In this document: positions 25,408 to 30,991 of the stretch, piece after piece | How positions within the stretch are numbered: position 1 is the stretch's first letter | Layout: each line of letters opens with the position of its first letter | DNA from: Gammaproteobacteria bacterium | Lineage (GTDB): Bacteria > Pseudomonadota > Gammaproteobacteria > Eutrophobiales > Eutrophobiaceae | Direction: 5' to 3' | NCBI GenBank assembly: GCA_018676275.1 | Contig: JABHFC010000421.1 | Location: forward strand, 1-30,991 | DNA: 30,991 nt | Program-made: the position numbers and the translations under genes | The notes under the pieces: model-generated | What the model saw: only the letters and a program-made list of their open reading frames with translations | The model's database searches: none | What the model was told of the DNA's origin: nothing

Positions 25408-26766
25408 TTATCTTATCGGGGCAGCGACCTTAGCCGTTCCTGCTCCCTGGGACCGGCTCTTCGCAATGACCAGTTCATGCACCCGTTTCTTTAAAGCTGT
25501 TAATATTTCTTCGTCAGACGGAAATGGAGACTCGAATGCCGGGCGCAGTGTTATTGGTACGTCATCCATACGATAAGCTGTACCGCCAGTATTAATCCCA
25601 TAAGTAGATGTTCGAAAAGCTACATGTGCCAGTTGGCTGGTTGCTGTTTCTTTGGTATCAAATGAGACTACCGGGATTTTGTGTAAATGATTAATTGCAG
25701 CCTGAGGAAAATTGGCAGCGGGATCACTGGCAATAATCAGGGCAGCATCAGCATCGCCTCGAGACAGCGTATCTACAGTTGTAAATTCTCCAGGATTGAA
25801 ACGAGGGTAGCCCTTACTGAAATTAACACCGAAGGGATATCCGGTTTGCCAGGAAACAACATTATCTGCTCCTGTGACATTACCGTGTCCACGAACGGGT
25901 TTGGCAACAAAATGTGTAAATTCATTCAGATCCGTAGCCAGTGCCATAATCGCACCGGAATTAAAATGACGTCCACGTGTCATGGTCAAACCCATCCCCA
26001 TAAACAACACACCATAGTTACAGTTTTTCATCCTTTCTACCAAATCAGTCAAAACCTCAAGTGAGATACCGGTTTCTTCCTCGATAGACGCATCTACCGT
26101 ATGACCTTTGACCAGGGCTCGCATTGCCCATGCCAACTCGAAATCCTTACCAGGTTTAACCTGTAGGAAAATGTCAGCAACGGGAGTACTGGCTGTTCTG
26201 CGCACATCTACCAGAACCACGGTACGGTCCTTCTTACCATTTGGAGTAAACATGCCTTTCGGTGTTACTGAGTAGCGGGTGAAGTGTCGAGGATGTGATT
26301 CTGCCGGATTGCCGCCCCAGTACATGACGAAATCTGCACGGTTTTTCACTTCACCAAGAGTCATTGTGCTCTCGCCGACGCCCTGAAATGCCAGCCCAGA
26401 GGGACCATGACAGACTGATGTTGTAGTGTCTATTGTGCCTCGAATGAAATCCGTGATAGCTACAGCCTGACGTTGTGCTTCACAAGTGGTATCGCTGAGG
26501 CCGTAGGTGATAGGAAACTTTGCTTTTGTCAGGGTTTGAGCTGCTTCTTCAATGGCATCTTCCAGCTTGCTTTCCTTGCCATCAATCAACGCAACTGGTC
26601 CTTCCTGGATAGTATGTTCAGCAAACCAGGCTCGTCCCAGTACGCAGGCGTTTTTGGCTTTGATAATTTGTTTTTTATCCAAATCTACGGTTAATTCCAT
26701 GTCATCACAGACACAACCGCAAAATGTACAGGTGGCGTTCTTTACAATCTTTATGTTTTCACTCAT
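25408..26766 (-). CDS. fwdB: Formylmethanofuran dehydrogenase subunit B (FwdB/FmdB), with catalytic-type Mo/W ligand Cys
   Basis: This is the pterin-dependent formate/CO2 subunit of formylmethanofuran dehydrogenase. Unlike the other copy it keeps the features of the redox-active archaeal protein. Cys13, 16, 20 and 41 form the [4Fe-4S] site (CTFCGCVC, then NACVLG). Cys119-His120 in TTTSVCHGPS is the metal ligand and catalytic pair (Cys118 in the archaeal tungsten enzyme). GEVKNRADFVMYWGGNPAESHPRHFTRYSV and DIFLQVKPGKDFELAWAMRALVKG are the typical pterin-domain segments. The length is 452 aa. It is 38 bp downstream of an fwdD pterin-binding gene. I infer that it can hold a molybdo- or tungstopterin and oxidise formate to CO2. 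Confidence 0.93.
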   Translation of the reverse strand: MSENIKIVKNATCTFCGCVCDDMELTVDLDKKQIIKAKNACVLGRAWFAEHTIQEGPVALIDGKESKLEDAIEEAAQTLTKAKFPITYGLSDTTCEAQRQAVAITDFIRGTIDTTTSVCHGPSGLAFQGVGESTMTLGEVKNRADFVMYWGGNPAESHPRHFTRYSVTPKGMFTPNGKKDRTVVLVDVRRTASTPVADIFLQVKPGKDFELAWAMRALVKGHTVDASIEEETGISLEVLTDLVERMKNCNYGVLFMGMGLTMTRGRHFNSGAIMALATDLNEFTHFVAKPVRGHGNVTGADNVVSWQTGYPFGVNFSKGYPRFNPGEFTTVDTLSRGDADAALIIASDPAANFPQAAINHLHKIPVVSFDTKETATSQLAHVAFRTSTYGINTGGTAYRMDDVPITLRPAFESPFPSDEEILTALKKRVHELVIAKSRSQGAGTAKVAAPIR

Positions 26767-26804
26767 GCAAGCGCCTCATTGTATTTTAGAATTGTTTGTT
26801 GCGT

Positions 26805-27050
26805 TCACGCAGCAACCTTTTCGACCTGAACTCGAAGGTTTTTTGAGATGGGCATGCCGGAGCCGCCAGTGTCACTTTCCATTAGTCGACTGGAAGAGGG
26901 ACCGTAGGCAATGAAGATCAAGCCTGTGGGCAAATCTTTGATTTTTTTACTCTTGCAAGTGGCAATAAATTCGCCGGTATTATTACTAAGTCTGACGCTA
27001 TCACCGTCACTTAAATTCAGTCGTAGCATATCTTCTTCGTTCATCTCCAC
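26805..27050 (-). CDS. fwdD: Formylmethanofuran dehydrogenase subunit D (FwdD), C-terminal part, after an in-frame stop
   Basis: The open frame of 81 codons, read from a GTG at 27050, encodes the molybdopterin dinucleotide-binding domain of FwdD. NEEDMLRLNLSDGDSVRLSN forms the first strands of the barrel, followed by LPTGLIFIAYGPSSSRLMESDTGGSGMP, which is the family's signature PxGxxFIxYGP...D...GTGMP. It is too short for FwdD (about 115-135 aa). The missing N-terminus is present upstream in the same frame, behind a TAA at 27069-27071, so the GTG is probably not the native start and no good ribosome site precedes it. It lies 38 bp before fwdB. FwdD normally binds the pterin cofactor together with FwdB and is not part of the bacterial hydrolase complex. 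Confidence 0.8.
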   Translation of the reverse strand: MEMNEEDMLRLNLSDGDSVRLSNNTGEFIATCKSKKIKDLPTGLIFIAYGPSSSRLMESDTGGSGMPISKNLRVQVEKVAA

Positions 27051-27152
27051 CGTTGAAGTGACCTGAAGTTATTCTTCTTTTAACTTACCTTTATTAAGAG
27101 ACGTTCCTTGCTTATTGGAACGGCCGGGAATTAACAACATAGTTTCAGGCAT
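26805..27152 (-). pseudogene. fwdD: fwdD, full extent with in-frame TAA
   Basis: Reading from ATG 27152, codons 1-27 give MPETMLLIPGRSNKQGTSLN and then KGKLKEE. Codon 28 is TAA (27071-27069), followed without a frame change by LQVTSTVEMNEEDM and the rest of the domain. FwdD proteins read LI.GR...QG..L..GK..EEY...T at this place, so the stop sits where a Tyr is expected (TAT or TAC to TAA, one base). Total length is 115 codons, normal for the family. Options are a real nonsense mutation, a base-call error, or production of two fragments. Which one applies cannot be decided from this sequence. Confidence 0.75.
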
Positions 27153-27327
27153 AATTGGCTCCATTGCAGCGCAGCATGAGATTTATTTAAGCTACTGTAA
27201 AATGGGAATAGACAAAGCCCGCGCCTTCAATCATTAGAACCCTGTACACTTAATTATCATTTTAGCTTGTGCTGGTCAAATTTCTTTTTATTGAATTCTA
27301 CCGGCATTTCCTTTTGTCGATGACGCG
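27153..27327. other. Divergent promoter region between the fwd operon and mptG
   Basis: This AT-rich spacer separates the minus-strand fwd/fhc block from the plus-strand mptG group. It must hold promoters in both directions, since the two sides start here back to back. I see no clear -35/-10 pair and no strong hairpin. Confidence 0.45.
27159..27162 (-). promoter_or_regulatory. Ribosome binding site deciding the fwdD start
   Basis: GGAG lies six bases before the ATG at 27152, ideal spacing. It supports translation starting at MPETMLLIPGR and not at the GTG after the internal stop. It also argues that the upstream part is, or recently was, a translated gene. Confidence 0.55.
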
Positions 27328-27441
27328 ATGCTGAATAGCCGCACTTTCTCAGTTGAATTAGCCGAAAACGAAGGACTACAGTACTATACAGTCAACGGCT
27401 TAATTGACGTCGAGAATCGAGCAATTACTGCGGAGAAATAA
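27328..27441 (+). CDS. Small ORF of 37 codons coupled to mptG
   Basis: The frame reads MLNSRTFSVELAENEGLQYY and then TVNGLIDVENRAITAEK. Its TAA overlaps the mptG ATG as TAATG, a common sign of translational coupling. No ribosome site is visible before the ATG. The frame stays open for 11 codons farther upstream (from 27295, ILPAFPFVDDA), so it could be the tail of a decayed gene. I recognise no family. It may also be chance. Confidence 0.3.
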   Translation: MLNSRTFSVELAENEGLQYYTVNGLIDVENRAITAEK

Positions 27442-28451
27442 TGCAGAATAAAAATAATAAGATAGTGAAGGTGACTGCGCCCGGTCGATTACATTTAGGT
27501 TTTCTGGATTTGCACGGCGGACAGGGCAGGCTTTTTGGGAGTCTCGGAGTCGGTTTACATGATATTTATACCCGCTTAGAAGTGCGTAGCGCGGCGGAAC
27601 TGGAAATTACTGGACCGAGTTCAGCCAGGGCACATAAATATGCTGAGCGTATGTTGGCACATTTAAATATACGCAAAGGACTTAAGATGGAAATTTCCCA
27701 TGCTATTCCGGAACATGCTGGTTTGGGTTCAGGTACGCAAATGGCTCTTGCCGTCGGAACGGCAATTTCCAGGTTCTTTGGAGAAAACCTTTCATCATCG
27801 GATATTGCCAGGATTCTGGATCGGGGCAATCGGTCTGGTATTGGTATTGGTGCTTTTAACACCGGTGGCTTTATTGTAGATGGGGGAAGAAGTTCTGAAA
27901 CCGAAGTGCCTCCGGTGATTAGTCAGCTGCATTTTCCTGATAGTTGGCGTTTTGTTTTGATTTTGGATAAAAAACGTCAGGGTGTTCATGGACAGGAAGA
28001 AAAACAGGCATTTGGAAAGCTAGCGAAAATGGATGAATCTATATCGGCGAATTTGTGCCGATTACTTGTGATGCAGGTTTTACCTGCTATTGCAGAACAG
28101 AACTGTGATTTGTTCGGTTCAGCAATTACTGAGGTTCAAGCCCGTATGGGAGATTATTTCAAATCAATCCAATCTGGGATGTACACCAGCACAGATGTTG
28201 GCGAGATTCTAACTCAGCTCAATAAACAAGGAGCTAAAGGGATCGGACAGAGTTCCTGGGGGCCAACTGGATTCGCTATTTACTCGAGTGAAACCGATGC
28301 ATATCATGCCCTTAAGGAAATACGCAGCAAATGGCAGAGCAAAACAGAATTGGAATTAATCATGTGTCGGGCGAAAAACGAGCCAGCGCAGGTATTGATG
28401 GAGAACGAGAAATATGAGGGCGAGGCTGAGATGCAGGATCAGGCACGATAA
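27441..28451 (+). CDS. mptG: Beta-ribofuranosylaminobenzene 5'-phosphate synthase (MptG)
   Basis: This enzyme catalyses the first committed step of methanopterin biosynthesis, joining 4-hydroxybenzoate or p-aminobenzoate to PRPP with loss of CO2 and pyrophosphate. It is a GHMP-kinase-fold protein: APGRLHLGFLDLHG at residues 13-26, the phosphate loop PEHAGLGSGTQMALAVG from residue 90, and GRSGIGIGAFNTGGFIVDGG-type glycine-rich segments. The C-terminus has KGIGQSSWGPTGFA, which is characteristic. The length is 336 aa. GGAG at 27432-27435 precedes the ATG. Its place beside mtdB and mch ties it to the H4MPT pathway. Confidence 0.94.
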   Translation: MQNKNNKIVKVTAPGRLHLGFLDLHGGQGRLFGSLGVGLHDIYTRLEVRSAAELEITGPSSARAHKYAERMLAHLNIRKGLKMEISHAIPEHAGLGSGTQMALAVGTAISRFFGENLSSSDIARILDRGNRSGIGIGAFNTGGFIVDGGRSSETEVPPVISQLHFPDSWRFVLILDKKRQGVHGQEEKQAFGKLAKMDESISANLCRLLVMQVLPAIAEQNCDLFGSAITEVQARMGDYFKSIQSGMYTSTDVGEILTQLNKQGAKGIGQSSWGPTGFAIYSSETDAYHALKEIRSKWQSKTELELIMCRAKNEPAQVLMENEKYEGEAEMQDQAR

Positions 28452-28527
28452 TATCAGGTTTCGCTTTTTAGCCCGGTTTTATATTTGACTAATTGAGAGT
28501 CAATTTTTTTATTAAGTTACTTTAAAC

Positions 28528-29433
28528 ATGAAAGATCCTTATTTGTTACATATATTTAACCCCACAAAAAATGTCAGCCCCTTTGATGTCAATATGGCAT
28601 ATGAGGCAGACTTCGATGGGGTCATACCCTATAGCAACGTCACTGTGGAAGAAGTATATGGATTAACTCAGGATGCAATATTTTCCCGCGGCACTACCGG
28701 GGTAAAGCGAACCGGGATTTTTATTGGAGGAAGAGAGTTCGGTTTAGCAATTGATATGTTAAATCAGGCGAGAACTGCAATGGTGCCGCCATTTGAGGTT
28801 TCAGTTTTCGCAGATCCAAGTGGTGCTATAACAACAGCGGCTTCCGTGATTGCATCAGTAGAACTTTGGGTTAAAAAGCAAACGGGTGAAGACCTCGAAG
28901 GTAAAGTAGTTCATATTTTTGGTGGCACAGGACCCGTTGGTATTTGTGCCGGTATTCTTGCTTCAATATGCAAGGCCAAGGTTTTTATAACCAGTCATCG
29001 TGGCGCAGAAGTCGCTCAGCGGATAGCTGATGAATACAATGGGCGTTATAAAGTCAATATGCAGGGTGCGGGTAGCGGTACAGAGGAGGAGGTTCAATTA
29101 TTTTTACATGAATCCAATGTTATTATTGGTGCGGCAAAGGCCGGCATCAGGGTGATGAGCAGGGCTCAACTGGACCAGGCTAAAAATCTATATGTTGCGG
29201 CGGATGTTAACGCTGTTCCACCCGCAGGTATTCAGGGCATTGAAGTCAATGATATGGGTAAAAGCCTTGATATTCCCGAGGGGAAAGCTGTTGGGATTGG
29301 TGCATTGGCAATTGGCGATCTGAAATATAAAGTGCACTATGAACTTTTCCAAATGATGAAAAAGGCAGATAAACCAGTTTATCTAGATCACATAAAGGCC
29401 TTTGAGCTTGCCAGAAAACTGCTTGATAAATAG
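28528..29433 (+). CDS. mtdB: NAD(P)-dependent methylene-H4MPT dehydrogenase (MtdB)
   Basis: This cytoplasmic enzyme oxidises methylene-H4MPT to methenyl-H4MPT with NAD(P)+. The start (MKDPYLLHIFNPTKNVSPFDVNMAYEAD) is that of MtdA/MtdB. The Rossmann motif GGTGPVG is at 132-138, and the C-terminal GIGALAIGDLKYKVHYELF is conserved in the family. The length of 301 aa matches MtdB (about 297). I call MtdB and not MtdA because it sits between mptG and mch; cofactor choice is not proven by the sequence. Confidence 0.92.
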   Translation: MKDPYLLHIFNPTKNVSPFDVNMAYEADFDGVIPYSNVTVEEVYGLTQDAIFSRGTTGVKRTGIFIGGREFGLAIDMLNQARTAMVPPFEVSVFADPSGAITTAASVIASVELWVKKQTGEDLEGKVVHIFGGTGPVGICAGILASICKAKVFITSHRGAEVAQRIADEYNGRYKVNMQGAGSGTEEEVQLFLHESNVIIGAAKAGIRVMSRAQLDQAKNLYVAADVNAVPPAGIQGIEVNDMGKSLDIPEGKAVGIGALAIGDLKYKVHYELFQMMKKADKPVYLDHIKAFELARKLLDK

Positions 29434-29552
29434 GCTCTAGCCTGATTAATTATCGGGCGTATTATTAACACAATTGTTCTTTTTGCTGTTTTGAGTCTGC
29501 TGTGACTGAGATAGTAAATCATTTTTAACTATCTATTTTCCCTGAAAATCTT

Positions 29553-30533
29553 ATGAACACTAAAAATTTATCAGCAGTACCCAGTCTTAATCAACTCACG
29601 GCGCCACTGGTTCAGAGTATGATTGAAAACGCCGAAGGTCTGCGCTTGTCAGTCAGCACACTGGAAAACCAAACCACTGTTATTGATGCAGGTATTGAGA
29701 CTACTGGTGGTATAGAAGCTGGCCGGCAAATTGCAGAAATATGCATGGGTGGACTCGGTATTGTAAAACTCAGAGCCTCGACTAATTTTGAACGTTGGTC
29801 ATGGCATGTCGATGTACATTCAAGCAATCCGGTGCTGGCCTGTTTGGCGAGCCAATATGCAGGTTGGAGTTTGTCACATGGTAAAGGTAAAGAGGCTTTT
29901 AATGCTCTCGGATCCGGACCAGCCAGAGCCATTGGTAGCAAGGATCCATTGTTTGATGAATTGGCTTATCGCGATAAAAATGACAAGGCTTACATGGTTA
30001 TCGAAGTTGATAAGTTACCGCCAGCTGAACTCGCTGACGAAATTGCCTTACGTTGTAATGTTACAGGCGATAATTTAACTCTGATACTTACTCCTACATC
30101 CAGTCTTGCCGGCGCTGTACAAATAGTTTCGCGAGTACTGGAAACTGCACTTCATAAAGCTCACGCACTGGGATTTGAACTGGAAAATATAATTGATGGC
30201 ACTGGCAGTGCACCTGTTTGCCCACCATCACCGGATTTCCTGAAGGCAATGAGTCGTACCAATGACGCCATTTTGTTTGCGGGGCAAGTACAGCTTTTTG
30301 TTGACTCTGATTCGAGTGATGCTGAGCAGCTCGCTAATAGTTTACCCAGTAGCGCATCATCTGATTATGGTCGGCCATTTGGAGAGATATTCAAGGCAGT
30401 GGAATACGACTTTTACAAAATTGATCCCATGCTATTCAGTCCAGCACGGGTAACGGTGTCTTCCCTGAAGACTGGTGAATCATTTCATAGCGGACGTGTT
30501 GATCTGGACCTGCTAAACCAGTCTTTTTCCTGA
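29553..30533 (+). CDS. mch: Methenyl-H4MPT cyclohydrolase (Mch)
   Basis: This enzyme hydrolyses methenyl-H4MPT to formyl-H4MPT, the substrate of both formyltransferases in this window. The protein (326 aa; archaeal Mch about 316) contains GIETTGGIEAGRQIAEICMGGLG, HVDVHSSNPVLACLASQYAGWSL, ALGSGPARAIG and YGRPFGEIFKAVEYDFYKIDPMLFSPA, all typical. It is 119 bp after mtdB and runs in the same direction, probably in one operon with mtdB and mptG. Confidence 0.95.
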   Translation: MNTKNLSAVPSLNQLTAPLVQSMIENAEGLRLSVSTLENQTTVIDAGIETTGGIEAGRQIAEICMGGLGIVKLRASTNFERWSWHVDVHSSNPVLACLASQYAGWSLSHGKGKEAFNALGSGPARAIGSKDPLFDELAYRDKNDKAYMVIEVDKLPPAELADEIALRCNVTGDNLTLILTPTSSLAGAVQIVSRVLETALHKAHALGFELENIIDGTGSAPVCPPSPDFLKAMSRTNDAILFAGQVQLFVDSDSSDAEQLANSLPSSASSDYGRPFGEIFKAVEYDFYKIDPMLFSPARVTVSSLKTGESFHSGRVDLDLLNQSFS

Positions 30534-30572
30534 TAGCTGTCCATATATATGAGTTTATGTGATTGAATAGAA

Positions 30573-30991
30573 ATGAGTCGATACAAACCAGGCAAGGGTC
30601 TGGAAGTCCTTGTACACAATAGTTTTATTGGTGAAATAAGCGCACTAAAACCGGGAAATGTCAGTCAATATGCCGATGGTCATGGCATGTCATTCTCAGA
30701 TTTTGTTGTCAGCGCAGATGTAACCACGCCAATATTGTGTAATGAAACACTCTGTGTAGGAGAAAAGGTCTTTTACAGTGTCGAAGCGACAAAGAACAAA
30801 GTGGGTTGTAATACAAACCTGGGAATGATTTTATTATTTTCTCCATTAATAAAATCATATGAATCAAAGAGTAATAAAGTATTTCTACAAAGTGACTTAG
30901 AGTATGTTCTTAAGCACTTGACTAATGTAGATGCGGAGCTTGTTTATCAGGCAATTAGTTTGGCAAATCCAGGCGGGCTCGGACGCTTAGA
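30573..30991 (+). CDS. Triphosphoribosyl-dephospho-CoA synthase-like protein (CitG/MdcB family), C-terminus cut by window edge
   Basis: The frame is open from ATG 30573 to the window end (139 residues, no stop). It has the family motifs KPGNVSQYADGHGMSFSDFVVSA, TNLGMILLFSPL and AISLANPGGLGR. CitG-type enzymes make the phosphoribosyl-dephospho-CoA cofactor precursor. Members without citrate or malonate decarboxylase partners are common in H4MPT gene clusters of methylotrophs, where a phosphoribosyl-transfer step in cofactor synthesis is suspected but, as far as I know, unproven. It is 39 bp after mch. Confidence 0.85.
   Translation, partial: MSRYKPGKGLEVLVHNSFIGEISALKPGNVSQYADGHGMSFSDFVVSADVTTPILCNETLCVGEKVFYSVEATKNKVGCNTNLGMILLFSPLIKSYESKSNKVFLQSDLEYVLKHLTNVDAELVYQAISLANPGGLGRL

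Noticed and set aside
27069..27071. Recoding of the fwdD stop as pyrrolysine or selenocysteine
   Set aside because: The codon is TAA, not TAG or TGA, the expected residue is an ordinary Tyr, and no downstream recoding element is visible.
29434..29465. Hairpin after mtdB as a terminator
   Set aside because: The short stems AGGCT/AGCCT and GCCTGAT/ATCGGGC overlap and no T-run follows. mch is close and on the same strand, so read-through is likely.

Overview
The window looks like a chromosomal piece of an aerobic, Gram-negative methylotroph, most likely a proteobacterium and probably a gammaproteobacterium. The reasons are LPS inner-core genes (a fused hldE, then hldD and waaA), a lanthanide-type methanol dehydrogenase (xoxF) with its periplasmic partners, and the tetrahydromethanopterin (H4MPT)/methanofuran C1 pathway. 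The composition is moderately AT-rich. I cannot assign a family, and taxonomy is inference. No tRNA, rRNA, CRISPR array or mobile element was seen.

Layout. (1) 1-4264: a partial DUF3108-type secreted protein (minus strand), then hldE-hldD-waaA (plus strand). (2) 4392-10953: methanol oxidation. It holds a small secreted unknown, a divergent SoxYZ-like carrier typical of quinoprotein dehydrogenase loci, an 860-bp leader region, xoxF, a pseudoazurin-like cupredoxin where a cytochrome xoxG would be expected, xoxJ, and a secreted unknown. (3) 10954-27152, all minus strand: a 12-gene block. Read in the direction of transcription it is fwdD (broken by an in-frame TAA), fwdB, fwdA, ftr/fhcD2, fwdC, a 7Fe ferredoxin, an FprA-type ferredoxin-NADP reductase, then fhcB, fhcA, fhcD, fhcC, and a two-subunit NAD-linked formate dehydrogenase (fdhB, fdhA). 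(4) 27328-30991, plus strand: a small coupled ORF, mptG (H4MPT biosynthesis), mtdB, mch, and a partial triphosphoribosyl-dephospho-CoA-synthase-like gene.

How the genes fit together. XoxF makes formaldehyde (or formate) from methanol in the periplasm. MtdB and Mch carry the H4MPT-bound C1 unit to formyl-H4MPT. The block then offers two exits. The fhcBADC set is the usual bacterial formyltransferase/hydrolase complex; its FhcB lacks the metal-ligand Cys, and it is followed by formate dehydrogenase, so formate is released and oxidised with NAD+. The other set looks like an archaeal-type, redox-competent formylmethanofuran dehydrogenase: FwdB keeps the Cys of the SVCHGPS motif and the four-Cys cluster site, and an FwdD molybdopterin-dinucleotide domain is present. 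It is followed by a ferredoxin and a ferredoxin-NADP reductase, which suggests direct oxidation of formyl-methanofuran to CO2 with electrons passing to ferredoxin and then NADPH. This second module is the main point of interest. Its weak point is the in-frame stop codon in fwdD.
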